NCBI GenBank assembly: GCA_021158245.1 | Contig: JAGGVB010000011.1 | Location: 1 to 43,644, forward strand | Length of the DNA stretch: 43,644 nt | Reading direction: 5' to 3' | From: a bacterium | GTDB taxonomy: Bacteria; Zhuqueibacterota; QNDG01 | Part shown: one piece after another, positions 1 through 8,398 of the stretch | How positions within the stretch are numbered: the first letter of the stretch is position 1 | Layout: each line of letters starts with the position of its first letter | Made by a program: the position numbers and the translations under genes | Notes under the pieces: model-generated | Seen by the model: the letters and a program-made list of their open reading frames with translations, nothing else | Database searches by the model: none | Told to the model about the DNA's origin: nothing

Positions 1-947
1 AAATAACCTGTTTTGACATAACGGTCTCTTATAAACTCCCTGATAAATTCCGGCCGGGGATGATTATCCGTGTAATCCCATAATTTTTTATTCCACTCTT
101 TCCGCAATGCTTCGGCCTGCTGATCAATAATAGACTGGCTCTCAACCGGCTTAATCTGCCTCACAATGGAGATTATTCCCGGCGGCAGAAGAATGACGAG
201 AAAAACCCAGATAAAAAGCAGAAAAACAAGAGATGTTGAAGAACGTTTCATCAAAATTGAAAAAAGGACTCCGAGAGAATAAAAAACAGATAAGAACAGC
301 ATTGCCGCCAGAATAACAAGAATCAGACGGAGCATATCTGTGCCGTTCAGCTGAATGGCCGGGTGCAGATAAGCCAGCAGAAATGCAGATAAAAAGCCCA
401 CGAGAAGAGGCAGAAAAAGACTGAGCAATCCGCCGAGAATATTCCCTGCAAGAAATGTATGCCGGGGAAGATCATTGGAAAATACCAGGCGCAGAGTGCC
501 CTTTTCTTTCTCTTCAGAAACCACATTATAGGAAAATAGCAGCACTGTCAGGCTTAAAATAATTTGAATAATGGTTATCATGTCAAGACTGGAAAACACG
601 GAAAGCAAAGGATTATCTTCCTCAGCACCGCCGATCATCACCGGTGCCGCATTATGTGCCACTGATACACTTCCGGCAATTCTGCGGTCCGCACCTGCAC
701 TGAAAATGCTCAAAGGCTCGGGAGGTCTGTCCAGGCGCACGGAAAGCTGAGCATACACATCTGCATTGCTCATCTCTTTATCATGTTTCTGCACTTCCGT
801 ATGGAATTGCTGCTGCCTCCTAGCATACCCCCTTATCAAAACAGCAGTGCTTGAAATAAAAAGAATTTCTATTAAAACAGCAGCCACTATGAAACGGGAA
901 GTTAAAATATTGGCCAGAAACCTGCGTTTTGCAATTGTAAAAAGCAT
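1..947 (-). CDS. ABC-2 type exporter permease, 3' part outside window
   Basis: This is the inner-membrane permease of an ABC-2 exporter, seen only in its N-terminal ~315 residues because the gene runs off the window edge. The ATG at 947 is preceded by AAGGAG at a good distance. The protein starts MLFTIAKRRFLANIL, with a first membrane helix at about residues 16-40. A long extracytoplasmic loop carries the motif RPPEPLSIFSAG, followed by a helix near IIQIILSLTVLLFSYN and the cytoplasmic motif EEKEKGTLRLVFSND. The same RPPxPxSIFxxG and EKEEGTLRLxxSN motifs occur in the permease at 1797-3197, so the two are paralogues and may form a heterodimer. It is the last visible gene of the exporter operon, downstream of the ATPase. 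The substrate is unknown. Confidence 0.85.
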   Translation of the reverse strand, partial: MLFTIAKRRFLANILTSRFIVAAVLIEILFISSTAVLIRGYARRQQQFHTEVQKHDKEMSNADVYAQLSVRLDRPPEPLSIFSAGADRRIAGSVSVAHNAAPVMIGGAEEDNPLLSVFSSLDMITIIQIILSLTVLLFSYNVVSEEKEKGTLRLVFSNDLPRHTFLAGNILGGLLSLFLPLLVGFLSAFLLAYLHPAIQLNGTDMLRLILVILAAMLFLSVFYSLGVLFSILMKRSSTSLVFLLFIWVFLVILLPPGIISIVRQIKPVESQSIIDQQAEALRKEWNKKLWDYTDNHPRPEFIREFIRDRYVKTGY

Positions 948-1001
948 TGATTTTTTGCTCCTTAATACTGGATTCAAAATTACTATATTAAACTTTTCAA
1001 A

Positions 1002-1718
1002 TTACGCTGTTTTTTCCTGCATATAATCAAGATAGAGTTTTTCCAGATTCTCTTCGAGAAACTCTTCCCGCGTTCTCATCATCACAAGACGCCCTTCTTT
1101 CATGATACCCACCCGGTCAGCAACAGTTTTCGCGCGGAAGATATCGTGAGTTGACATGAAAATGGACTTGCCTTTTTCCTTCAGGTCAAGCAGAATTTTC
1201 TGAAATTCAGCGGATGCTTTAGGATCAAGGCCGGAAGTTGGTTCATCGAGAAGGATAGCAGGTGCATCTTTGATTATTGCAATTGAAATTCCCAGTTTCT
1301 GGCGCATACCTTTTGAAAATGTTTTCAGTTTGGCTTCAAATGCCTTTTCCTGAAGGCCGACCTGACGCATAACCTGGTAATAATCCTCTTTTGTTAGATC
1401 AGTCTTTCCGCCCAGTTTGGCAAAAAAATCAAGATTCTGGCGAGCTGTGAAATTGCTGTAGAGCATCACATTTTCCGATACATAAGCAACGTACTTTTTT
1501 GCTTTGAGCGGTTCTTTTGCCGAATCAATTCCGTTAATAAGGGTTTTCCCGTCTGTAGGTTCGATAAAATTTAAAAACAGGTTAATAGTTGTTGTTTTAC
1601 CTGCTCCGTTTGCACCAAGCATGCAGAAAATCTCACCAGCCTTGACTTCGAAATTAACATGATCCAAAGCAAGAATACCGTCTTCGTAACGCTTGGTTAA
1701 ATCAATTGCCTGTAACAT
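1002..1718 (-). CDS. ABC transporter ATP-binding protein (ABC-2 exporter)
   Basis: ATPase subunit of the exporter, 238 residues, the usual length for an ABC-2 ATPase. Walker A is GANGAGKT at residues 35-42, Walker B AILLDEP at 154-160, and the H-loop histidine is H191 in STHD. Two motifs deviate: the signature is FSKGM (134-138) instead of LSGGQ, and the Q-loop position seems to be a glutamate (SENVMLY, about 81-87). ABC-2 ATPases often have a degenerate signature, so activity is still likely. The ATG at 1718 has GGAGGG upstream. It lies between two paralogous permeases (1797-3197 and 1-947) on the same strand, so it is probably the shared motor for both. Confidence 0.93.
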   Translation of the reverse strand: MLQAIDLTKRYEDGILALDHVNFEVKAGEIFCMLGANGAGKTTTINLFLNFIEPTDGKTLINGIDSAKEPLKAKKYVAYVSENVMLYSNFTARQNLDFFAKLGGKTDLTKEDYYQVMRQVGLQEKAFEAKLKTFSKGMRQKLGISIAIIKDAPAILLDEPTSGLDPKASAEFQKILLDLKEKGKSIFMSTHDIFRAKTVADRVGIMKEGRLVMMRTREEFLEENLEKLYLDYMQEKTA

Positions 1719-1796
1719 TGCTGGCCCTCCGATTTCGTTTACTATTTAATATTTTTTTATTTTTTCTGTTCATGATAAACAGTGAACAATAACCTT

Positions 1797-3197
1797 TCAC
1801 CTTACATCATATTTTAAAAATCCTACATAAGCTGCTGTAAAAAACAGCACATTAAACATAACAAGCAGGAAAATATCCAACCAGCTCGCCTGCAGGTCTC
1901 TGCTTAAGGAAGTAGGCTGAAAATGATACTGTGGGATATCCTTTGCTGAAATCCATCCCATACTCATACGCATCCCGACACCGGGGATATTATCCTGATA
2001 TCCCTTCGAATGGACTTCCCTGACAGCGGCATTATGGAATTCCTGCGATGAATTAAACAGATTATCCATCTGCAGCAGGCCGGTATTTGTCAGCTCGGTC
2101 ACAGCAAATGTTAAAGATGCCAGAGGAGAGATTCGGGCTAAGACAGAAGCAATCTTTAATTGAGAATTTTTTCTGTTCTGATAATCATTATCTACAGCAG
2201 CAAGCAGCTTTTGCTCTTTTTTTCTCAGATCAGCCACAATGGGAGTACGCACTTCATCATAACCGGGAGCAGATTTATTTGGATTTTCCGATAAAGATTT
2301 CCTGAAAGCATTCTGCAGGGCAGTGGCCTTCTCATCATCGATATTTTTTCTGATCAGGGACTTCTCAAGATTTATTGTCTGCAGGGTCTTTACCGGCTTA
2401 ATAATTCCTGCGATCATACCGCTTGCTCTCGGCATGGCAAACACGAGAAGAACCCATAGGAAAAGAAGAGTTATCTGAGAAGTCAGGGAGCGCTGAGTCA
2501 GAGAAGAAACCATTAACCCCAGATTAAAAAATGCAGATATGAACAACAGGGAAACGCCCATGATTAACAGCAGCCTCGCCATATTCCCTGATTGGAATAC
2601 CGGAATAACTCCGGACAGGCTGAGTATGATAATACTGATTAACATGGCCGCTATAAAGGGGATCAGAAATGTAATAAAATTCCCTATATACTTGGCAATA
2701 ATAATATTATATCTCGGAATTTCATTTGATAGAGCCAGTCTGAGAGTTCCTTCCTCTTTTTCACGCGTCACAGCATCAAAAGTGAACATAATAGCGAGAA
2801 GGCTCATTACAACACTGATACTGAAAAGAAAATCCATTCTTCCGAACAGAGTGGAAAGCGGCGAATCCATTGTTCTGTTATTGTTCAGAAGCAGCCCTTT
2901 TGTTCTTGAAGATACAATCTCATTAGGCAGAGATTTATCCAAACCTCCGGCAAAAATACTGAAAGGCGACGGAGGCCGCATTCCCTTTGCTTCTACATTA
3001 ACTGCGTTTTTCATGCCCTGCATGCTCTGTTGATAAAGCGTCAAAGACTGCTGATAGTCGTTCCTGCTGTTTTCATACTGTTTACTGCTCACAAAAATTC
3101 CGAGAGGAATTAATACCACACAAAGCAATAATGTGATTAAAAACCTGAAACTCAACATATTCTCCATTAATTCTTTCTTGATTAAAGTTTTCAGCAT
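1797..3197 (-). CDS. ABC-2 type exporter permease
   Basis: Full-length permease of about 466 residues. A TTG at 3230 would add 11 residues, but the ATG at 3197 has GGAAAGGAAGG seven bases upstream and aligns with the start of its paralogues. Topology is one N-terminal helix, a periplasmic loop with RPPSPFSIFAGG, then a block of five or so helices after the cytoplasmic motif EKEEGTLRLALSN. A second large loop (roughly residues 280-430) follows, then a last helix ending FLKYDVR. This layout matches the ABC-2 membrane family with a type-I like first loop (ABC2_membrane_3 style). It is a close paralogue of the partial permease at 1-947, and its N- and C-terminal ends are those retained by the mini-permease at 3237-3572. 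Confidence 0.9.
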   Translation of the reverse strand: MLKTLIKKELMENMLSFRFLITLLLCVVLIPLGIFVSSKQYENSRNDYQQSLTLYQQSMQGMKNAVNVEAKGMRPPSPFSIFAGGLDKSLPNEIVSSRTKGLLLNNNRTMDSPLSTLFGRMDFLFSISVVMSLLAIMFTFDAVTREKEEGTLRLALSNEIPRYNIIIAKYIGNFITFLIPFIAAMLISIIILSLSGVIPVFQSGNMARLLLIMGVSLLFISAFFNLGLMVSSLTQRSLTSQITLLFLWVLLVFAMPRASGMIAGIIKPVKTLQTINLEKSLIRKNIDDEKATALQNAFRKSLSENPNKSAPGYDEVRTPIVADLRKKEQKLLAAVDNDYQNRKNSQLKIASVLARISPLASLTFAVTELTNTGLLQMDNLFNSSQEFHNAAVREVHSKGYQDNIPGVGMRMSMGWISAKDIPQYHFQPTSLSRDLQASWLDIFLLVMFNVLFFTAAYVGFLKYDVR

Positions 3198-3236
3198 CAG
3201 TAGACCTTCCTTTCCTGTTGACAATTTCAAATATTT

Positions 3237-3572
3237 TTATCGGACATCATATCTTAAAAATGACATATAAGTCCCCGCGAACAAAAGGATGTTAAATAAT
3301 AAAAACAGTATTAAGTCCGGACCGATTGAGACAATACTTAAATCTGACGGCTTCCTGAACGCTTTGCCCCCCCTGACAATGCTCCTTTCACCAGGATGTT
3401 CCTGCTGATAGATACTAACAGACTGCTCATAGCTATAAAGCCGTCTTTGATAATCCTTGAGTTTAATATACATACCCAGCGGAATCAATATTAGACAGGG
3501 AATCAAAGCAACCATAAATTTAAGGCTGAATAATCCGTTATGTATCTCTTTTAATAATAATGTAACAAACAT
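3237..3572 (-). CDS. mini-permease: ABC-2 permease lacking its middle
   Basis: An intact 111-residue frame that matches only the two ends of the neighbouring permease. Residues 1-84 correspond to the first helix and the start of the periplasmic loop, including a degraded form of the shared motif (KPSDLSIVSIG). The protein then jumps straight to the last helix and the terminal FLRYDVR, which in the full permease is FLKYDVR. About 340 residues are missing, without loss of frame. The ATG at 3572 is preferred over 3578 because GGGAG sits 7-8 bases upstream of it and the N-terminus then aligns with the paralogue. It has its own ribosome site and correct operon spacing, so it may be a functional two-helix subunit. 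It could equally be a deletion remnant. Confidence 0.75.
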   Translation of the reverse strand: MFVTLLLKEIHNGLFSLKFMVALIPCLILIPLGMYIKLKDYQRRLYSYEQSVSIYQQEHPGERSIVRGGKAFRKPSDLSIVSIGPDLILFLLFNILLFAGTYMSFLRYDVR

Positions 3573-3605
3573 TTTCATGCTCCCTGTGACAATAATTATC
3601 TAAAT

Positions 3606-5102
3606 CTACCTTTTTGACAGTTTTATGCCAAAAACAACTATCCCTACAACCAGTCCGATCAGAAGAAAAATAAGGATCAGGCTTCCGAGCAGCGGTGCTT
3701 TTGCGGAAATCTGTATACGCACAGTTTTATCCTCTGTTTGCACTGCCCTGTTGTCAGCCACAGCCTCTGTTTTAATTTTTACTTCCTGTGCTCCTACTCC
3801 CACATCCTCAGGAGGAGTAAGAATAAGTTTTACGTGAACTTCATCCTCTACACCAAGGCTGGAAATCAGGCTGGGCTCAACTTCTGCTTTCCACGAAGGC
3901 GGAATATCAGCTTTTATCTTGATGTTATCAAGGCGGCGCGTTCCTGTATTTTTTATTGTGGCAGTTATTTCAACGTGCTGGCCTGTTTTAATTTCATGAT
4001 AAAGTGTCGGAACACTGACTTCAATCTTTCCCACACCGCGCGGAATCAATTCCAGTTTAACCTTTCCTGCATTGATTTTTCTCAAATCATCAGCTGAGAC
4101 CATATTATTTAATTTCATCTCATTCAGTTTTGCCAGTTCTGTCTGCGGAAGTACTAATGAATAAAATTCAATAGGACTGTCAATAACAACCTTATCATCA
4201 GTTCGGTCAGGCAGGTAAACAATAAGAGAGAGCCTTTTTGACGTTACACCCTGAGGGAAACTAACCTGAGAAAGACGCGCATTAGTTGAAGGGTCTATAA
4301 ATTCATAGGAAACCTGCCTCGGAAGATTTGCTATCTCAAGCTTATAAATATCATTACCGCTGGAAAACCTCTCAAGATTTAAATCATACGTTGCACGGGC
4401 ACCGAGATTTGCCTCTTGTGAAAACTGCACGGAAACAATATCAATAATGTCTGCGCTGGCATCCTGCTGAAGATATACATTCCTGGTTTCGGAGCGGTCT
4501 CCGTAATTCAGAAGAATCTGCAAGCTTTCCACATCCCGCAGAAGCGTAAAGTTGACCACAGCTCTGCCGCCAAGTTTAATTGACGGGATATGAGCTTCGT
4601 ACGGATCGCCTATAATTGTTTTATCTTTAAGATTCAGCAGAGACACAAAAATATTGTAAACTTTATCAGGCCGCATTTCGGAAGTAAAAACATCATTGTT
4701 CTGCTTGAAAAATTTAAGGTACTCTTCATTTCCGCTGGCAGTACTCTTTAAAACAACCCTTACCTTACGCTGTCTGGAACGTGTCTGATACTTTACCGCA
4801 CGCTCAATTACAATGTAAGATTGTTCTGAAATTACACGAAGAATTAATTTCTGATACTCCACCTGGCTGCCAAGCATACTATTTTTTGAATGTTCAAATT
4901 CATTCTTTGAGATTGCATCCTGGCTGAACAAACGTTTGTCATTTTCAAAATGCTTTTTTGCCGCCTCATAATTTATTCTGGCTTTCTTCAGATCCAGCAG
5001 CAGCGCAGCCTGATCAGTTCCGGATTTTTGGGCATACAAACTTCCGGCAGACAACATCAATGCCAGAATAATTTTTACAGCTCTCGTTTTATTTATCCTC
5101 AT
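3606..5102 (-). CDS. exporter accessory protein: HlyD-like hairpin plus NEW3 domain, C-terminal anchor
   Basis: 498 residues with a signal peptide (1-25, ending SLYAQ), so the body is periplasmic. Residues ~33-90 are a charged alpha-helical hairpin whose turn reads KRLFSQDAISKNEFE (56-70). That is the form seen at the TolC-facing tip of HlyD/MFP adaptors (R-L ... A-I-S). No lipoyl halves flank it. Instead, beta-rich segments follow (about 100-345), then a NEW3 (NPCBM-associated, COG1470-type) domain at 358-465 with KNTGTRRLDNI and a PPSW motif. A single C-terminal helix (about 472-494) followed by KLSKR anchors it in the inner membrane. RBS AAGGAG precedes the ATG. It lies between tolC and the permease genes, exactly where a periplasmic adaptor gene is expected. 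The hairpin-adaptor role is inference; NEW3 and topology are seen directly. Confidence 0.8.
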   Translation of the reverse strand: MRINKTRAVKIILALMLSAGSLYAQKSGTDQAALLLDLKKARINYEAAKKHFENDKRLFSQDAISKNEFEHSKNSMLGSQVEYQKLILRVISEQSYIVIERAVKYQTRSRQRKVRVVLKSTASGNEEYLKFFKQNNDVFTSEMRPDKVYNIFVSLLNLKDKTIIGDPYEAHIPSIKLGGRAVVNFTLLRDVESLQILLNYGDRSETRNVYLQQDASADIIDIVSVQFSQEANLGARATYDLNLERFSSGNDIYKLEIANLPRQVSYEFIDPSTNARLSQVSFPQGVTSKRLSLIVYLPDRTDDKVVIDSPIEFYSLVLPQTELAKLNEMKLNNMVSADDLRKINAGKVKLELIPRGVGKIEVSVPTLYHEIKTGQHVEITATIKNTGTRRLDNIKIKADIPPSWKAEVEPSLISSLGVEDEVHVKLILTPPEDVGVGAQEVKIKTEAVADNRAVQTEDKTVRIQISAKAPLLGSLILIFLLIGLVVGIVVFGIKLSKR

Positions 5103-5144
5103 ATCTGTACTCCTTAATCGGGATTGTTTCTTTTATTCATATAA

Positions 5145-6680
5145 CTATTTTTCCGAGAAATAATCTTCTTTCAGATAACTGCGGTTATTTTTAAAATCCC
5201 AGAGTGTTTTCCGCTTCAAATCTGCAATTGTAAGCTGATATGTAATAAATGCATTAAGATAATCAAGCCGGGACTGCGCAAGCCGTTCCTGCTCACGGGA
5301 CAAATCCTGGCTTGAAAGATCACCGTTCTCAAACCTGATACGGCTTATTTTATAACTGCGCTCTGATACTTTCTGATTCTGCTCTAATATATCCAGCCTG
5401 TTTTCCGCTTCGTGCAGACTGCGGATTATGTCCCTAACCTGTTTTACAATTGTTACTTTCATATTATCAATGTCAAGCTGTCTGCGGTTTAAATTTGCTT
5501 TTTCCTGCTGAACTCTTGATGAACCGCGCCCCCAGTCAAAAATCGGATACAAGAGTGTAAAAGTGACTCCTCTGTTCGGCGGCCGGTCGGTAAAATTTTT
5601 AAAAGAAGATTCAAACAACTCCCCGGTTGTGCCTGCACCGATGGTGCTAACACCTGTAATATCATAATATGCCGAAATTTTACCGCTCAGCTCTCTTACC
5701 CGTCTTGCTCTGTCTAATCTTATCTCCTGCAGATTATAGTTTAATTCTGTCTCTTTCAGCTCCATACGGTGTTTCAATGCTTCTGATACAGCCTTTTCCT
5801 CATCAACTTCAAAAGTATCATACTTTAAGTCTGTCAGGATTTGGAAATCGTCATCAAGCCTCAAACCTATCAGCTGCTTGAAATCATCCTTGCTGCGCTG
5901 CAGAGAAGCGACTGCTTCCGACAAATTCCCCTTGTTCGTTGCTACATCGACCTTGCTGATAAGAACATCGCCTATTGGAATACGCCCGGTTTTTGCTTTA
6001 AGCTGTGCAATACGCAGAGACTCTTCCGAATTTTTGAGCCGCTCCTGTGCAATCTCAACATTACGTGTCAGTCTGTATATATTGTAATAAGCTGCAGTAA
6101 CATTATAGATTATATTCATCTGCTGCCTTGTGAAAACACTGGTTGAACGCTCAAGTTCATATTTTGCTTCTATCAGATTCTCTTTCAGAGTATTGCGTGT
6201 AAAAACAGGTTGTGTAAAGCTGAGGCTCAAACTCGAATAAGCCTGATTCGTTCTCAGCACTGCATAATTCTGAAGCGGTAAAGTAGTAACCTGGTTATCT
6301 CTGTACATGAGAGAATGCAGTGCAAAATTACCGCCTGTGGGAAGCATATAAGTAAAGGTAATATCTGCACCGAACTGCATTGTACCAAAGGAATTATATA
6401 CCGGCAAGCCGTCCGGCCTCTGCACTCTAATCACATTCTCCTTCCAGCTTGGAGCAAACACACTCAAATCCATACGAGGTTTAAACATGGCCTTGTAAAA
6501 ATTAAAATAGAACTGCATTGCGTTCTTCTCTTCCTGATATGACTTGACCGTATAACTCCGGTGCAGTGCAATCTGAACGGCATCGTCATAAGATAAAATT
6601 CTTTGTCCAAGGCCATAAAGACGCGATACAGTCAAACATGTCAGCAGAAAAATTAACATAAGCTTGTTGTTTCTTTGCAT
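5145..6680 (-). CDS. tolC: TolC-family outer-membrane efflux channel
   Basis: 511-residue outer-membrane factor with a signal peptide (ends near LYGLGQ). It has the two-fold repeat of long coiled-coil helices and beta-hairpins typical of the OEP family. Recognisable pieces are the repeat-1 start ILSYDDAVQIALHRSY, the helix pair with NLSEAVASLQRSKDDFKQLIG, the repeat-2 beta strands GVTFTLLYPIFDWGRG, and the closing helix with EQERLAQSRLDYLNAFITY. It forms the trimeric outer-membrane and periplasmic tunnel. As first gene of the operon, with GGAGG before the ATG, it is paired with the NEW3 hairpin protein and ABC-2 permeases downstream. The symbol is by family only; the substrate is unknown. Confidence 0.93.
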   Translation of the reverse strand: MQRNNKLMLIFLLTCLTVSRLYGLGQRILSYDDAVQIALHRSYTVKSYQEEKNAMQFYFNFYKAMFKPRMDLSVFAPSWKENVIRVQRPDGLPVYNSFGTMQFGADITFTYMLPTGGNFALHSLMYRDNQVTTLPLQNYAVLRTNQAYSSLSLSFTQPVFTRNTLKENLIEAKYELERSTSVFTRQQMNIIYNVTAAYYNIYRLTRNVEIAQERLKNSEESLRIAQLKAKTGRIPIGDVLISKVDVATNKGNLSEAVASLQRSKDDFKQLIGLRLDDDFQILTDLKYDTFEVDEEKAVSEALKHRMELKETELNYNLQEIRLDRARRVRELSGKISAYYDITGVSTIGAGTTGELFESSFKNFTDRPPNRGVTFTLLYPIFDWGRGSSRVQQEKANLNRRQLDIDNMKVTIVKQVRDIIRSLHEAENRLDILEQNQKVSERSYKISRIRFENGDLSSQDLSREQERLAQSRLDYLNAFITYQLTIADLKRKTLWDFKNNRSYLKEDYFSEK

Positions 6681-6733
6681 TAACTAAACCTCCGTAATCA
6701 GGACTCGTCTTTTTTACATTTCTGATATGTATA

Positions 6734-6749
6734 TGCAAGGGCTGTGCCA
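6734..6749 (-). promoter_or_regulatory. sigma54 (-24/-12) promoter of the tolC/ABC-2 operon
   Basis: Minus strand reads TGGCACAGCCCTTGCA. This gives GG and GC separated by exactly 10 bases, with full TGGCAC and TTGCA blocks, which is the RpoN consensus. The predicted start is near 6723, about 40 bases before the tolC ATG. An RpoN promoter implies control by an NtrC-type activator. No upstream activator site was identified. Confidence 0.75.
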
Positions 6750-6919
6750 TCAATTTTATCTTTATTCACAACAGTTAATATCATACTGTTTCTATTTGAT
6801 TTATATTGAGACATTCTTACACGGGCAACAAGCTTCGCCAGGCAATTCGTGTAACTGATTACCCATCTGCTGTAAAACCAATTACTCAGATTGCAGGCTA
6901 TTAAAATTTATTGTTCTGC

Positions 6920-6948
6920 TTGACTTTTGAAAAATCAATCATTACAAT
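6920..6948 (+). promoter_or_regulatory. sigma70-type promoter of the discoidin/NADase-type domain gene
   Basis: TTGACT at 6920-6925 and TACAAT at 6943-6948 with a 17-base spacer, placed 44 bases upstream of the ATG at 6992. Together with the sigma54 site on the other strand, this makes 6681-6991 a divergent promoter region. No gene is supported in it. Confidence 0.65.
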
Positions 6949-6991
6949 ATACGAGATTTACTGATGAACAACAGTGAGGATAAATACAAGA

Positions 6992-8134
6992 ATGAAAACT
7001 AAGAAAAATACCATGCAGAAATGGTTACGGAACTTAAATGTTTATTACAGCCTGTTTATTGCTGTATTGTTTTTTCTGTTTTGTCTGCCCAAAGGTATTT
7101 CGGCACAGGGGAATAATAATTTAAGTACAATTTTTCTGTTGGATAAGAATGATTTTAACCCCTATGTTGAATTTTTTTCTGAAGATATCAAAGACATGTT
7201 TCATCCCTCAGCGGGGAATCCATATCCATCTTCAAATTTGTTTGACGGTTATTTAAAAACATGCTGGGTATCAGGTTCTTCAAAAACAAATAAAAATAAT
7301 GCCATTTATATCCGTTTGCCTGATAAGATTAATCTTGATAAAATAATTCTCAATATTTTTTCTGGATACGGAAAGAGTAAAAAATTATTTTACGCCAATG
7401 CCCGCCCAAAAAAAATCAACTTATGCTTATTTGCAGCATTTTATCCTGATGGATTCAGCACTGAAGTTGCCAGTTTCTATATCTTGAAAGAATACGGGAT
7501 TAATAAAACAATTAACCTTACTGACACATTCGGCATACAATCATTTCCATTGAATTTTAATGAGAAAGCATTGCTTGAATTTCAAAAACAAGCATTGGAA
7601 CAGGCAAAGAAATTTTCCGGCCCGCAATATAAAAAACTTGCAGGAGGCAGCCTTCCCCGATCTTTCTCTCCTTCTTTTATTATAAAACTTAAAATTACAG
7701 ACTCTTATCCAGGTATAAAATATGACGATGTTTGTATTTCCGAAATATTTTTTAATAACAGATTTATTACACCTTATCCTGATAAATATTTTCAAATATC
7801 AAATGTCTATATAAAGAATGATAATACACTGCTGGCAGATATCACTGGTAAAAAAGGAGTTGTAATTTACAAAGACACCTCTTCTGTCTTTACTTATGTA
7901 GATTGGCCTGAGAATGCCGGCTGGGCTATTTTACATTCAGTACCGAACAATGCAGTGGGAGAAGGTTCACGCGAGGAAGAACAGTATTTATTGATTGATT
8001 TAAAAAATAGAAAAATAGCCAATAAAGAATTTGAAAAATATACAAACACCTCTGTTATGTTTCAGGTATTGGATAAAACAGATGATGGGAAAATTTACAT
8101 TGACAATGATAGATTTAAAATTGAATTAAAGTAG
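6992..8134 (+). CDS. secreted protein with discoidin / NADase-type glycan-binding domain
   Basis: About 380 residues with a signal sequence (VYYSLFIAVLFFLF, cleavage after ISAQ). The N-terminal half contains the pattern SSNLFDGYLKTCWVSG, an IYIRLP strand, then ILNIFSGYGKSKKLFYANAR. This is the signature of the discoidin-like domain called NADase-type glycan-binding, in which a jelly-roll binds carbohydrate. The C-terminal half is a beta-rich region not recognised. The ATG at 6992 is chosen; GTG at 6974 is the only in-frame alternative upstream, and ATG at 7013 is also possible. It is monocistronic, behind its own promoter, and divergent from the exporter operon. A role in binding envelope or extracellular glycans is inferred from the domain only. 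Confidence 0.7.
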   Translation: MKTKKNTMQKWLRNLNVYYSLFIAVLFFLFCLPKGISAQGNNNLSTIFLLDKNDFNPYVEFFSEDIKDMFHPSAGNPYPSSNLFDGYLKTCWVSGSSKTNKNNAIYIRLPDKINLDKIILNIFSGYGKSKKLFYANARPKKINLCLFAAFYPDGFSTEVASFYILKEYGINKTINLTDTFGIQSFPLNFNEKALLEFQKQALEQAKKFSGPQYKKLAGGSLPRSFSPSFIIKLKITDSYPGIKYDDVCISEIFFNNRFITPYPDKYFQISNVYIKNDNTLLADITGKKGVVIYKDTSSVFTYVDWPENAGWAILHSVPNNAVGEGSREEEQYLLIDLKNRKIANKEFEKYTNTSVMFQVLDKTDDGKIYIDNDRFKIELK

Positions 8135-8169
8135 CAGTATAAGCTGTTGCAATCCTCCTCAATTATGAA

Positions 8170-8259
8170 TTTTGGTTCTTCCGAGTTCTATTTGGAAGTA
8201 TGCGGTTAATGGTATAAAGGGATACCACTGAAACATCTCTCCCGCATCTGAAAATCTCC
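8170..8259 (+). repeat. dispersed repeat, copy 1 (module A + module B)
   Basis: Module A at 8170-8210 reads TTTTGGTTCTTCCGAGTT and continues to TTGGAAGTAT. Module B at 8238-8259 contains CGCATCTGAAAATCTCC. The two lie about 70 bases apart. Module A recurs on the minus strand at 42246-42286 (about 36 of 41 bases equal). The A-B pair recurs in diverged form at 41796-41878. No open frame is supported in 8135-8499. Confidence 0.75.
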
Positions 8260-8280
8260 GCCCCAACTGTGCTCCGGGGC

Positions 8281-8383
8281 GTCATTCCCAAAATCTTTTA
8301 TTGGGAATCCAGGGGCCTGGGGTTGGGTATGTATGTTACTCTCTACCACCTCCCCTCTGGATGCCCGCTTGCGCGGGCATGAC
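8281..8383. repeat. palindromic REP-like element with inverted ends
   Basis: The ends are GTCATTCCC and GGGCATGAC, nearly perfect inverted repeats. Inside are a TTCCCAA/TTGGGAA hairpin on the left and a perfect 8-bp palindrome ATGCCCGC-TTGC-GCGGGCAT (8361-8380) on the right. On the minus strand it translates as CPRKRASRG, the kind of spurious peptide produced by widespread bacterial palindromic repeats (known from general experience, not checked). It sits between two copies of module B (8238-8259 and 8399-8420). Confidence 0.75.
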
Positions 8384-8398
8384 AGGATTGAGATTTTT

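Noticed and set aside
6698-6814. A 38-codon frame (MSQYKSNRNSM...) just upstream of tolC on the same strand
   Set aside because: No ribosome site, no recognisable family, and the sigma54 promoter of the operon lies inside it. It is open by chance in promoter DNA.
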